Source: Amanita rubescens
Lineage: Eukaryota > Basidiomycota > Agaricomycetes > Agaricales > Amanitaceae
Direction of reading: 5' to 3'
Assembly (NCBI GenBank): GCA_015039365.1
Contig: WION01000002.1
Span: 434,001 to 498,000, forward strand
DNA: 64,000 nucleotides
The notes below the pieces were generated by a model. That model was not told the DNA's origin and made no database searches. It was given only the letters and a program-made list of their open reading frames with translations. The translations under genes were made by a program, and so were the position numbers. This document shows positions 44,664 to 56,219 of this stretch, one piece after another; the stretch's first letter is position 1; every line of letters begins with the position of its first letter.

Positions 44664-45664
44664 ATGCCTTTCGCCTCCCTACCTTACGAACTAGTCTTCC
44701 ACATCGCCGCGTATCTCTCAAACCTCGATCTTATTTCTCTAGCCACGACAAACATCTTCCTAGCTCATATTGCTCAGCATCTCCTCTATCGTGACCTCCA
44801 TCTCAGCTCCTACTCCCACAATCTCTCCCTCGTCATCACTCTCGCCAAAAAACCTCACATCGCGGCCCATGTGCGCTCCTTCGCTCTCCACATAGAGCCC
44901 TCCGCCATCCTTTTCAGATCCTTCTACGATGCCCTCCGCACAGCTCTTTCCAATATGTCCGAACTCACTTCCCTCCAACTCTTTCTTGACCCCCCACGCA
45001 GCTCTGCCCTCCGCTCAGTAGATGCATTTTCCGATCTCCTCAATGTCTCTGGGTACCTCGCCCATGATCACTATCTCGCATTCTGTCTGGCAAAGCCTCA
45101 GCTCGACTTCGACGAGGGTCTTCTTCCTCGTTTTGCGAAACATCCAGGTCCCCGTTGCATGCCAGGGATCCTGACTTACAGCCGTCCAGCCGAGTCATCC
45201 GGCCGCTCCAACTCCAGCAACATTCTCGAAAGTGTTGCCGCGAAACTCGTAAAATCGACGGTGCCTGTTATTCTTTTCGAAGCGAACATAGATTCGTTGT
45301 CGATACCATTCCTGCTCTCTCTTAGTCGCGCTATGCCATGTCTACGATATGTGCGCTTCACAGCCACGTCAAACAATGTTCAACCACCAAGCAATGTAGG
45401 CTTTATAATTTTTATTCAGTATTAATGACGATCCTCACAGCTCTCATTTTACAGGAATTCTGCGACGATGTCGCCAAAATCTTGAGTTTTTTCCCTGCGC
45501 TCGAATCTTTTGAGCTCTGGGGTATCCACTTTGAGCAGGTGCAAAATATGCTCAATAACTGCGGACAGCAATGGAGAGCAAAAATGTTCGGACCTTTGGA
45601 CATTGGCGAAACATATTCAGTACCTCCACCCGACCTTTTTTCGGATGATTTCATGGTGTATTAA
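44664..45664 (+). CDS. F-box-like protein
   Basis: ATG 44664 starts MPFASLPYELVFHIAAYLSN, with LDLISLATTNIFLAHIAQHL following: an N-terminal F-box-like motif that would bind Skp1 in an SCF ubiquitin ligase. The remainder looks like leucine-rich, LRR-type helical sequence (FALHIEPSAILFRSF, LPFLLSLSRAMPCLRYVRF, VAKILSFFPALESFELWG). One intron near 45397-45454. About 310 residues. The substrate is unknown; such genes are numerous in Agaricomycetes. An ATATATA box lies at about 44620-44630. Confidence 0.75.
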
Positions 45665-45975
45665 TCTGAGTCTATGTATGTCGAATTTATCAACTGCTAC
45701 ATGACATTATTTCCACAATGTTACTGCCCTGCAATGCGAATATCATTATCAGATATTCAAGAGCGTTTTTTGATGTATAGTGTCCAACTTGCGCGACAGG
45801 ACGGCTATTTTCCGGAGATCTATGGGCCGAATTGACATTCAGATGTTTTGTTCCATCAGATAGGCACATATTCTGCGAGTTATAGTTGAAGCTTTGGGGT
45901 CTCCCGACTCGGAGAGCGCGCAGTCCTGTGACATCACGACCGTGACAGCGTAAAGACTCACCTCGTTTTGGCCAT
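45665..45975. other. Intergenic region
   Basis: 311 bp between two plus-strand genes: 3' flank of the F-box-like gene and promoter of RPC34. No other gene is seen. Confidence 0.5.
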
Positions 45976-47722
45976 ATGAGTAGTAGTAAGGCCTCAAACT
46001 CAAAACGTCCACCCAACGAGCTAGAGAGCCGTCTTCACAAGGCTGCCATCGCAGATCCCAAAAATGTATGCTACATATAACTGATATCAGCTGATGTTCA
46101 TGACGTGGCATGCTAGGTCTTGACACTTGATCTTGCGCAAACCCTAGTCTCAGATAACAAGGCTCGCGTCGATGCATTCAATTGGCTACTCTCTGTCGGT
46201 CTTTTTAAGCCCCTGCATGACGAGAAAGGCAAACTTGTCGCTTTCAGGGCAGTAACGAAAAGTGAAATTGCTGCGTATGTGAATGAAATCTCATTTTTTG
46301 TTCCTCGGAAATGCCAATATCTGCACTAGTACAAAGGATCTGACAAACGATGAGAAACTTGTTTTGGACCATATTTCAGGTGCAAGAAACGAAGGCATGC
46401 TCAAGTTTTACCACAGCTATGTTTGATTGATGTATCATGGGGATTTGCCAGGCATATGGACTAAAACTCTAAAAGCGAAAACCAATCTCCATCAACATAT
46501 AGTTGACAGGTGCTTGAAGAGTTTGGTGCAGAAGAAGCTAATTAAACGTGTATCATCCGTAAATGTATGAACGGAACCGGTCCGATGACACCTGTTCGCT
46601 GATTGCACTTTCATGACAGAATAAGAAAATATATATGCTCGAGGGCCTGGAACCTTCCGTGGAGTTAACGGGCGGGGCATGGTACATTGATGGCGAATTA
46701 GATACCGGGCTCATTCACCATCTGAGCGAAGCTTGCCTGAAGGTAATCCGTGAAATGGTTTGTTATATATATACGATGGTCGCAAGAAAGACATCTGAAT
46801 CTATTTACAGAGTTTCCCAAAACGCCAGCAAGGCAAAGAAGGGGCCATATATCCTATATCTAATTGTCCGAAATACCCTAACGCAAAGGATATCCTCAAA
46901 TTTATAAAAAAGGCAAATATCACACAAGTTGACTTGACTGTTCAGGATATAGATGCGTTATTAAAAGTCCTTGTGTTGGACGGAGAAATAGAAAAGGTAT
47001 AAAGCTTTATTCGCGTGTGTAACGCGTGCTAATCGTCTTCGCAGCTGCCTGCAGTCAGGGGTGTGCTTTGGGACACCTCTCTACAAGATGTTGATGATGG
47101 GTTAGATCATCCGAATTCCAAGAAAAAGAGAAAGCATCGATCAAGCGACGATAATGTACGATCGACTAAACGGAAACGCAAAAAACGTACAAACAGCAGT
47201 AGCGAAGAATCCAGTTCCGATGAAGACGAATCTGACAGGAAACCGAGACGAAAGCGGTCAAAGATGGGCTCCATTGATGATGAATCCCCTGACTCCGAGC
47301 ACAAACGGAAAAAAGGGTCGACGGCTCTGTTTGCTGATGATTCTTCGTCCGATGGAAGGGAATTACAACGTAAGAAACAGGGTAAAAAGAAATCAAAACG
47401 CAAGCACACGTCAACATCCGATGAAGATTCACCCTCATACGATTCAGATGCAAGCCGCGGAATTCACGGCAACAACAAGGCTATGAAGCGTTCTCTGTCT
47501 CCGATACATACACTATTCTTCGATGATACCGATGGGATGAGTCACGTGTATCGGGCAGTCAGAGAAGAGCGCATACGAGTAGGCTGGACTGAGGCGCCAT
47601 GCTGCCTTTGTCCCTCCTTCGACTTTTGCAAGGAGGGCGGCCCAGTAAATCCCCAAGAATGCACTTATTACGGCGATTGGCTCACTGGTGGAAGTGTTGT
47701 CGCAATTGAAGATGGTATATGA
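45976..47722 (+). CDS. RPC34: RNA polymerase III subunit RPC34 (RPC6/RPC39) with a charged insert
   Basis: Winged-helix subunit of the Rpc82-Rpc34-Rpc31 initiation subcomplex, contacting TFIIIB. ATG 45976 gives MSSSKASNSKRPPNELESRL. Winged-helix modules are seen in LDLAQTLVSDNKARVDAFNW, LTNDEKLVLDHISGARNEG with IWTKTLKAKTNLHQHIVDRC, and YMLEGLEPSVELTGGAWYID. The iron-sulfur-type C-terminus has four or more cysteines in CCLCPSFDFCKEGG and PQECTYYGDWL, as in human RPC39. Between them, about 47,100-47,490 encodes some 130 residues of Lys/Arg and Ser/Asp/Glu-rich sequence not in the yeast or human protein. At least six introns. The stop lies 28 bp from the convergent PPTase stop. Confidence 0.92.
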
Positions 47723-47750
47723 GTTACTAGATATGTTGTTCCGTTTTCGG

Positions 47751-48745
47751 TCAACTCAGTTGCTGCAAGATGTTTTCTACAAAGGGAACAGCGTCATATA
47801 CCTCCATATAATTAGGAAGCTCTGCAGATTCATCCACGATCTTGAGTTGCTTGCCGCCCGTATACTCGGCTATAACTCCCTGATAAACGTCCCCTTCGAC
47901 TTGGATTACGAATTTGTTGAACTGCCATCCCGCAAGAACAGTCCCGTCTACCCGCAGTGTCTCTGATTTTGCATCATATTCCACTCGTCGAAGGTCAAAA
48001 CCGAGACCTGATCCTGCAGCCTTCGTGAATGCCTCTTTCATGGTCCACGTCCAGAAAAAACACTGCAAGTTTTCCCGATCTGAGTTTCCTGCCGATACTT
48101 GACGATATTCCAAAGGTGTTAACTACATTTAATGTATTAGTGCTGCCCATCAGGATATGACACAGAAAATGCCTCTTACTACTTCAGTCATTGACTCGAT
48201 AAACGAGTGAAATGTATCATGTCTAGGAAGATGAACTTTCATGACATCAATACCGAGCGAGTAAGCAGGAGGATTGTGAGCGTTGGATGAAAACGTGATC
48301 GTTACGATTGCGTTGTCGTGAGCAACGTTAAACGCAATTGGAGGACTTGGTACAGGGTCTGCCTGCAAGGTATATCGATGTTCAGAGGAAGATCTATCGT
48401 AGTGATGTGCTGACCAAGTACGGTTTCCCTGCTTTCGTTGCGTTAAAGGTTGCAGCATGAGGATCAATGCCGCGTCTGTGCAATGTCATGCACCTAAGTA
48501 GTCGACCGATTAGACAACCTTCCTTTGATTAAATAGCTAGCTACAAAGAGGGATGATATGAAGAACGCACGACACGCGTCATCTCTTCTGTGAAACTTGG
48601 TGATCCTGGATATGCTGTCGTGATCAAGTGCAAGAAGAGCACGATGGTACAACTATCAGATCAGGGATGGGTACCTCGAGCAAGACGACATACGTACCTC
48701 CTCGGAAAAAGTATCTGAATTGTAGATGATCGCCCACACTTGCAT
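47751..48745 (-). CDS. 4'-phosphopantetheinyl transferase
   Basis: Transfers the phosphopantetheine arm of CoA to carrier proteins (alpha-aminoadipate reductase, fatty-acid or polyketide synthases), the Lys5/Sfp-type activity. ATG 48745 gives MQVWAIIYNSDTF. Later exons encode LLALDHDSISRITKFHRRDD, PIAFNVAHDNAIVTITF, the Mg-binding LGIDVMKV, and WTMKEAFTKAAGSGLGFD, which correspond to the conserved (V/I)G(I/V)D and WxxKEAxxK motifs of the family. Introns lie near 48120-48190, 48370-48420, 48490-48565 and 48650-48700. The start is 64 bp from the divergent NPC1 start. The acidic residue D of GIDV and K of KEA are present. Confidence 0.88.
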
Positions 48746-48809
48746 GATGATCGGGGTCGCGTGATGCGTGACGCGCTCAACTCAACCGTCTCATAGTTCG
48801 GCTCTCAAC

Positions 48810-51800
48810 ATGGCTCTTTCCTGGCCTGACAATGTAGGCCGCTGCGCCATGCGTGGCTCGTGCGGAAAAGCTGGGTTCTTCGGTAAACCCCTTCCTTGTC
48901 CCTACGACGGCGTGCCGGTTGAGGTGCGTTAGAGCTGCTCGTTTACCTCTTGTATTTACCACTGCATTTCAAAGCCCGAGGATTCGAAAGCTCGGAAACT
49001 TCTTACAGATGTATGTGGTCCGGAATTTCTAGAGGGTCCAGTGTGCTGCACCACGGAACAAGTCGAGACATTGCGTGACAACTTCAACCAAGTAGAAGGT
49101 CTAGTATCCTCTTGCCCGGCTTGTCGTAACAACTTCCGCTCCTTCTTTTGTACTTTCACCTGTTCCCCACAGCAGCGGTCTTTTGTGAATGTCACATCTA
49201 CCCAGGAGATGCGGAACGGTCAGATCGCTGTAAAGTCCGTCGACTTTTACGTCGCGAGAGAATATGGCGAAGGATTTTTTAACAGCTGCAAAAATGTACA
49301 AGTTGGGGCGACGAATGGTTACGCAATGGATTTGATAGGAGGAGGAGCCAAGGATTATCACAAATTCTTGTCATACATGGGGGAGGAGAAGCCCATCGGA
49401 AGCCCATTTCAGATAGACTTTCCCTTAACAGCACCACCGCCATTCAATTCGTTGAACGCTACTACGAGGAACTGTGCCGATGCCGATTTGGCCAGCAGGT
49501 GCACTTGCATAGACTGCCCCACCATTTGTCCCGCTTTGCCGTACGTTCCGCCGCCGGGCGCTGAACCTCGTTGTCAAGTGGGACAAGTATCCTGCCTAAC
49601 ATTCCTCCTACTCCTTGCGTATGGACTCGCCATCTTGGCTCTATTTGCCGGATTCTCGATCCAGAAATTTTTGCAGCGACGAAGAGACAAGGCATATGAT
49701 CGTGTGATGCTCTCAGGAGAAACTGCCTCCCTCCGCTCACACTCAAGGGGCCTCGTTGGTGCTGCATCCCTCGCGCGATACGTCGAGGACGATTCCGTGG
49801 GTGCCGCGTCGGAATCGCGTCGTCTTGGGCGAGGCGTTTCACTCCTGGATCCAATTGAAACTGTCCAACCACGATATTATCCGCTGAACTCTGCTTTGCG
49901 TCGGGCATTTTACCACCTGGGATGGTTTGCCGCGACATCGCCGTGGCTGACCTTCGCTCTTGTATTCATGGTCGTTGGATTGCTTAACTTTGGCTGGAAA
50001 TATTTTGAAGTGGAGACCGACCCAGTGCGACTTTGGGTTTCTCCCTCATCAGAAAGCAAGCAACAGAAAGAGTTCTTTGATGAAAACTTTGGGCCTTTCT
50101 ATCGGACAGAGCAAGTATTTGTAACTGCGGCTACACCGTCATGGAATTTATCAGATAACCACGACTCAGAACCTGTGCTCTCATGGGATCATCTGAAGTA
50201 TTGGTTTGATGTTGAATCCGACATTCGCTCCCTACGCTCTCCGAACGGGTACAAATTATCGGACGTTTGCTTCAAGCCAGCTGGCCCTCGTGGCCCTTGC
50301 GTCATTCAGTCCATCTCAGCGTGGTTCGGAAATGACCTTGACGATTACAGTCGCAATACCTGGGCACCTCGGGTGCAAGAATGTGCACAAAAACCTGTAG
50401 AATGTTTGCCAGATTATCAGCAGCCTCTCGCGCCTCATTATGTGCTTGGCGGCATTCCGCTGGATGAAGATGGCAACAAAGATTATGTCAATGCTGAAGC
50501 TTTCATTGTCACATATGTCGTATCGGACTCTTTGGATCCTAATGTACAGGCAAAGGCGATGGAATGGGAGAAAACCCTTCGGGAATATTTGTATAGCTTG
50601 AGCCAGAAATTACCCGCAGAAGCCGGTCTGCACATCGCATTCTCAACCGGAGTTTCATTAGAAGAGGAAATCAACAAGAGCACTAACACAGATATCAAGA
50701 TAGTCGTGCTGTCGTATCTTGCCATGTTTATCTATGTATCATTTGCGCTAGGCCAAGGTTCAGCTACGAGAGATGATGGTGTATTACCATCACTTTTTCA
50801 GTGGGTGCGCAATTTCCCCAGGTTCTTTTCGCGCACGCACAGCTTGTCCGCCTCAGTTGACTCCCGAACCATACCTAGCTTATTCCCGCGTCTCCCACGA
50901 AGCTCGTTTGTAGACTCAAAAGTTATGCTTGGCCTCTCTGGCATTTGTCTAGTCATCCTTTCTGTCTCATCAACCGTTGGATTCTTCTCTTTGATCGGAG
51001 TCAAGGTAACTCTGATTATTGCGGAGGTTATACCCTTCTTGGTTCTTGCCGTTGGGGTCGACAATGTCTTCATCCTTGTCCACGAATTGGATCGCCAAAA
51101 TTTGATGCATGGACCCAATGCAGCCGCTGTAGCAGCTCAAGCCGAAGTATATGCGACGCCGTTGTCTCCAACTAGGTCCGGATTAGATTCTTTGCAGGAT
51201 GGGCTCGACGCGGGTTCAATGGCACTGCACGTGCCTGCAGAAGAACGGATAGCGCGGACAGTGGCGAAAATGGGACCATCAATCCTATTGAGTACAGTCA
51301 CAGAGACGGCGGCTTTTGCTCTCGGTGCCCTAGTTCCCATGCCTGCCGTCCGCAATTTTGCTTTATATGCAGCTGGAAGTGTTTTCTTCAATGCCATCTT
51401 GCAAGTTACTGTATTTGTTAGTGCTCTGTCCATGGACCTAAAGAGAGCAGAGGTTAGCATTTTTCTTACCCGCAATTGATGGCTAATCAGCCCAACTTGG
51501 CTAGGCGGGACGAATTGATTGTTTCCCTTGTATAAAGTTTCCCTCCCCAATAGCGCTCATGGATGGGCCTCCAGTCATGCACATAGGCAGACTTGCGAAA
51601 TTCATTCGTCGCTATTACGCTCCGTTTATACTTAAACCAACGGTCAAAATCTGTGTCATGATAATTTTTGCTGGTCTATTCGTTCTATCCGTCATATCTA
51701 TGCAATACATTCAGCTTGGTTTAGGTGAGCCAAACGAGGCTGTAATCTGCGTAAAATATTCACCGCATTGATAGATCAACGACTGGCCTTGCCCAGCGAA

Positions 51801-53244
51801 TCTTATCTGGTAGGATATTTCAACGATCTTGATAGGTATCTGGACGTTGGTCCACCCGTCTTCTTTGTTTCCCGCGACATCGACATGACCCATCGATCCG
51901 GCCAACAGGCGTTGTGCGGGCGATTCACAACATGTAATAAATTGTCTGTCGCGAATCTCCTGGAAGCGGAGCGTAAACGACCAGAGTCATCTTTCATCAG
52001 CGAGCCCAGTGCATCTTGGATTGACGACTTCCTGGGTTGGCTCGATCCCGCTAAGGAGGAATGCTGTCGAGTGCGCAAGGCTGATCCATCCGTTTTTTGC
52101 CGAGATAGAGATCCGGCGCGATTCTGCCAGCCTTGCTATTATAACAAAAAACCAGCATGGAATATCACCATGGATGGTTTCCCCGAGAACGAGGAATTTA
52201 TGCGTTATCTGAAGCAATGGCTGGTTTCACCAACTAGAGAAGAATGTCCACTAGCTGGCAAGGCTTCATTTGGTAATGCTCTGTCTTTAGGCGAAAGTGG
52301 AGAAACAGTCCTTGCCTCTCATTTCAGAACATTCCATTCTCCGCTTAAAAGTCAAGCCGACTTTATCGACGCCTTTGCCGCTGCCCATCGCATCGCGGAC
52401 GAAATCTCCAAACAGAGTGGCGCAGATGTATTCCCGTATTCACTCTTTTACGTCTTTTTTGACCAATATGCCCACATTGTCACGATTACTCAGGAAGTTC
52501 TGGGAATTGGTCTAGCTTCTGTTCTAGTCATGACCGCTTCGCTGCTTGGATCTTGGAGAACTGGGGTAATTGTAACGGTCATCGTTGCATTAACCGTCGT
52601 CAACGTCATGGGCGTTATGGCTGTTTGGGACATCAATCTCAATGCTATCAGTCTCGTCAACTTGGTCATTTCACTTGGCATCGCTGTTGAATTTTGTGCG
52701 CATATCGCCAGGGCATTTATGAGTGCCGGTTCAGGTCTCCCTGTGAGCTACCCTGCAGGTCAGAAGGAAAGGGATGAGCGGATGTGGGTTGCCCTGATCG
52801 ATGTTGGGCCTTCTGTGAGCTTCACGTCACGCTTGTATGTACTCATATCCATACCATTTCAAGGTACTGTCCGGAATCACTTTCACGAAATTGATCGGAA
52901 TGTCGGTCCTTGGATTAACTAGATCGCGACTATTGGAGGTATGTTGCATTGTGACATCTGCTTTTTTCAGGCTAACAACTATGAGTAGATTTATTACTTC
53001 AGAATGTGGTTGACATTGATATTGTCTGGTGCACTACATGGCCTTGTGCTACTGCCTGTGGTACTCAGCATCGCCGGAGGGCCAGGATTTACCCAACAAG
53101 AGGCAGACGAGGAATGGATGTCCAATGCTATCAGGAATGACTATGAATACACGTATGGTTATCATTGCTCCCATTACATCTCTGGTTGACCTTAAAGCTA
53201 GCCCATTTCTTGCTGATGACGATGGAAATTCAACCGATGATTGA
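48810..53244 (+). CDS. NCR1: NPC1-type sterol transporter (Ncr1)
   Basis: Polytopic vacuolar/lysosomal protein that takes sterol from NPC2 and passes it to the membrane. The cysteine-rich N-terminal domain starts CAMRGSCGKAGFFGKPLPCP, then VCCTTEQVETLRDNF and CRNNFRSFFCTFTCSPQQ. Middle lumenal domains follow, then the sterol-sensing domain SSTVGFFSLIGVKVTLIIAE with VIPFLVLAVGVDNVFILVHE, and resistance-nodulation-type helices ending FTKLIGMSVLGL and LVLLPVVLSIAGGPGF. Introns near 48925-48968, 51446-51503, 51727-51772, 52818-52865, 52939-52990 and 53150-53204 fit. The tail ends LADDDGNSTDD. The chosen ATG (48810) gives no obvious signal peptide, so an upstream exon or different start is likely. 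Confidence 0.93.
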
Positions 53245-53348
53245 TATATTGATTTCGAGGCACCTTTTTGACGTCTTTTCACTTGACTAATACAGACACA
53301 GCATACCATGAATACCGTAGAGCATACTTATAATAAAAGGGCTGAGAA

Positions 53349-54363
53349 TCACGAGTCTCGTGGAGATCTTGACCTACTATCCCTAATGTCATCACGACTG
53401 TGACTCCTTCGCCCCCTACTGGCAGACCTAGAGCGACTTCTGCTTCTGCTAGATCTTGAATAGGACGAGTATGACATTGAACGACTGCGAGATCTAGACC
53501 GCGAGTATGATGGTGACCTAGAGCGACTGGAACGCACGCTGTAGCTGCGCGACCGGGATCTCCCACGAATGTGACCATAGCCTCCCCGAGAATAACTAGG
53601 GGACCGACGCCTGGGACCAGGTCTATCGGCTGGACGTCGCGGAGGGGACCGAGAGCGGGAACGACTTCGAGAAACCCTTGCCGGACGGTATACATCGCGT
53701 CCTGGTCCGCCTCCACGACGTCCATATGGCCTACCGCGATAAGTGTCGCGACCAACATAGGGTTCTCTTTCCCGACTTCTACGAAAACTTCTGACGGGTA
53801 TGGGGGAGCGAGAGCGAGACCTAGAACGCGACGGAGAGCGGGAACGAGAATGCGAGCGACCACGTTCGAAACGATCTCTATCGCGACCGTTTTTAGTAGG
53901 AGGTGGGGGTGCCCCTCGGCGTGGTGAACGAGACCGAGTTCTTATGGGTAGATCAGAGAGTTCAACCCTCAGGACTGCTCCGTCAAGTTGTCCGCCATCC
54001 ATATGCGAGGCAGCTTGCTGGGCAGAATCTGCGTCGACGAATTCCAGAGCGGCCTTTCCGCGATTTTGTCCAGCTAACGCATTTGTCAGAAGGCTAAACA
54101 ACTGACTTGAACAAATTGAACGTACATTTACCGAAAAGCGGTAGGTCGACTTTTGCAATTGGACCGTAGAAGCCGAATATGGCCTGCAAATGGGATTCGA
54201 CGACATTTCGAGTCAAGTTGGTCACAATGACCACTTTCATGTCGGACTTGACATTACTTAATGGCTTTTGAGGCGGAGAAGTGTTCTTATCAACGTCCAT
54301 ATCCCCATCGTCATTTGGGGTGCGGCGCGGTGAGCGAGAAACTGAACGTTCTAACGTCGGCAT
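53349..54363 (-). CDS. RNPS1-like SR/RRM splicing factor
   Basis: Serine/arginine-rich RNA-binding protein resembling RNPS1, a component of ASAP/PSAP complexes and exon junctions. ATG 54363 begins MPTLERSVSRSPRRTPNDDG. One RRM carries RNP2-like VVIVTNLTRNVVESHLQAIF and RNP1-like GKAALEFVDADSAQQAASHM, split by an intron near 54065-54135. Then come RVELSDLP and a long RS domain of RSRS dipeptides ending RDSRSRSPRDS at 53349. It is convergent with NPC1, 104 bp apart. The strong opposite-strand frames here are shadows of the RS codons. Confidence 0.87.
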
Positions 54364-54480
54364 AAAGTTGAAAAACACAAATGGGTGTAACGCGTGACGT
54401 GTGACGAGCTACATGCTCAAGGCTCAGCTGTTATTTCAGACCTCTATTCGATAATATAATAAAACAACGAAAGAGTTCCA

Positions 54481-54822
54481 TCATTCCTCCTGCACGTATT
54501 TATGTCGGATGTCTTTCCATTGTTTCTATTAAACGACAATTATGCAATGCAACCAGAAAGTTGAGACTGTGCTTACACCCTGGTTCCACCGGTCCCAGAA
54601 CGCTGTTATGCCCAAGTCATAACCTATCCCGAATGCGAATGCGCCAGCAAAGGCTGTTGCAACAAAGACACCTACGGACACGTCGGAATGCAATGTTTTG
54701 CTCGTGTCCTGAACAACTCACTGTTACGTTTGAAAATTGTATTGTAAATGGAATTAGCTAACTAAAAAGAGTGATTAGCAAGAAAGCAAGTTCTCTTGCA
54801 AAGCGATAATACCTACCGCCAT
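54481..54822 (-). CDS. QCR9: Cytochrome bc1 complex subunit 9 (Qcr9)
   Basis: Small single-span subunit of respiratory complex III in the inner mitochondrial membrane. The exons read as 54817-54822, 54722-54761, 54577-54671 and 54481-54525, giving 61 codons plus stop. Key sequence: MALANSIYNTIFKRNSVFVA, then AGAFAFGIGYDLGITAFWDR, WNQGKQWKDIRHKYV. The transmembrane helix is FVATAFAGAFAFGIGYDLG. The first coding exon is only 6 nt (ATG GCG). All introns are GT-AG and 50-55 nt. Too short and split for ORF scans. Divergent from uS11m, 85 bp apart, fitting a shared mitochondrial-gene promoter. Confidence 0.9.
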
Positions 54823-54907
54823 GACAATTTTGAGAAAGGCGAGTTGGATTGTTCCGATGGTTGCCGAAAGTAGATCAGAGTTTGTGGTTGTTGTTGTGTC
54901 AGTCACG

Positions 54908-55477
54908 ATGCTCTCACTCCTGCGTCGCTCTCCCGTCCCCTTCCAGCGCAGGTTTTATTACAAAAACCTCTCTAATCAGCAGGAAAAGGAGCCCAATAGT
55001 CTTGAAGATGTACTCCTTCCTTCTGCTGGTGACTCCGGTTATTCGAAAATAGGCCCAAACGGGAATAATCCCTTGGATGCAAACATTCTTGGCCAGCACC
55101 AGACCCAGGCTCCTCGATATCGTTTGCATTGCAATTCATCCAGAAACAACACAATCACCACCTTAACCCAGCCTAATGGCAATACCATTGCATGGCTATC
55201 AGGTGGTTCTTGTGACTTTAAAAAAGCGCAACGCGCCAGCTACGAGGCTGGTTACCAGTGCGCCGTTCGTATGTTCCAGCGAATAGAAGCCATTGCAAAA
55301 CAGGACCCTATTGTTATCGATCTCTTCTTCAAGGGCTTCGGCCAAGGTCGCGAAGCTCTTCAGAAGGCGCTCCTCAGTTCGGAAGGTGAAAACGTCCGGA
55401 ATCTGATCAACACCGTGACGGATAGAACGCCTTTGAAAATTGGAGGAACGAGGGCTAAGAAGGCAAGACGATTGTAA
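54908..55477 (+). CDS. Mitochondrial ribosomal protein uS11m
   Basis: Small-subunit mitoribosome protein of the S11 family. The preferred start, ATG 54908, encodes MLSLLRRSPVPFQRRFYYKN, a typical presequence; the in-frame ATG 54821 overlaps QCR9. The S11 core includes YRLHCNSSRNNTITTLTQPN, GNTIAWLSGGSCDFKKAQRA, SYEAGYQCAVRMF and FFKGFGQGREAL, and the basic tail RTPLKIGGTRAKKARRL is the usual tRNA/mRNA-path end. A single exon of 189 codons. Confidence 0.9.
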   Translation: MLSLLRRSPVPFQRRFYYKNLSNQQEKEPNSLEDVLLPSAGDSGYSKIGPNGNNPLDANILGQHQTQAPRYRLHCNSSRNNTITTLTQPNGNTIAWLSGGSCDFKKAQRASYEAGYQCAVRMFQRIEAIAKQDPIVIDLFFKGFGQGREALQKALLSSEGENVRNLINTVTDRTPLKIGGTRAKKARRL

Positions 55478-55540
55478 TTTGGTCTAAGTAGGTATATCTA
55501 TGGTTTCTATTTCGCGTCGAGTTGAAGCGAATTCTATATT

Positions 55541-56188
55541 TTAGGCCTTCTTATTAAAGTGTGGATGAAATATATATTCCCGATACGCTGGTCGATCCAG
55601 AGAGTTGAGAGCGACTTTCTTGTCAAATTCAATGTCTTTTATGAGTGCATCTAAAAACCAACGTTTAGCGATACGTCATTATGCACGATTGCTCTATGTT
55701 ACCTCTAGAAGTATAGTCTAGCTCTGGCCTAATGTAACCCAAAACCACCGCCCTTATTTCGTAGCCATAAAAGTCGGATTTGAAATCGTGCATGATATGG
55801 ACTTCCTGATAAAAAGATAAGGCAGATATATTTGCAAGAGCCGTTCGCGACATACCGCAGTCATTCGCTCATTCTTGTAGAAAGGGTTCCAGCCAAGACT
55901 CATAGCCATGGGGAACACCTTGCGATCGATCATGCTAAGAGCTGATTCTTGACCTTGAGGTGGGATTACCTGAGCGTAGCCGTAGTAAACGCCTGTGGTG
56001 GTGACTGAACTCATGGGAGCAATAGCATCATCTGGTAGATTAGCTGTTGGGCAGCCCAGCTCTTTTCCGCCGCGACCGAAACCCTTCTGAACTTTGCCCG
56101 CAAGGGCAATGGGAAAGGGTGATTCGGGAACTTGTGGACCTACGATGAGTGGTCGAATTTTTCTAAAGACATCTGTGGTGGTGGGCAT
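55541..56188 (-). CDS. FMN1: Riboflavin kinase
   Basis: Phosphorylates riboflavin with ATP to give FMN. ATG 56188 starts MPTTTDVFRKIRPLIVGPQV. The single flavokinase fold carries GKVQKGFGRGGKELGCPTAN (nucleotide loop and PTAN motif), VTTTGVYYGYAQV, FPMAMSLGWNPFY, HIMHDFKSDFYGYEIRAVVL (E of GYEI is catalytic-region acid), GYIRPELDYTS, and C-terminal LIKDIEFDKKVAL. Introns lie near 55800-55860 and 55650-55720. The length fits monofunctional eukaryotic kinases. Its start is only 31 bp from the divergent TAF8 start. Confidence 0.92.
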
Positions 56189-56219
56189 TGAGCGATATCG
56201 GACTCAAACGGGATCAATC

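Noticed and set aside
49462..49938. 158-codon minus-strand frame inside NPC1
   Set aside because: Shadow of the NPC1 coding strand.
53279..53863. Long frame antiparallel/offset in the RNPS1 region
   Set aside because: Arises from the repetitive Ser/Arg codons of the RS domain; only the RRM-linked frame is convincing.
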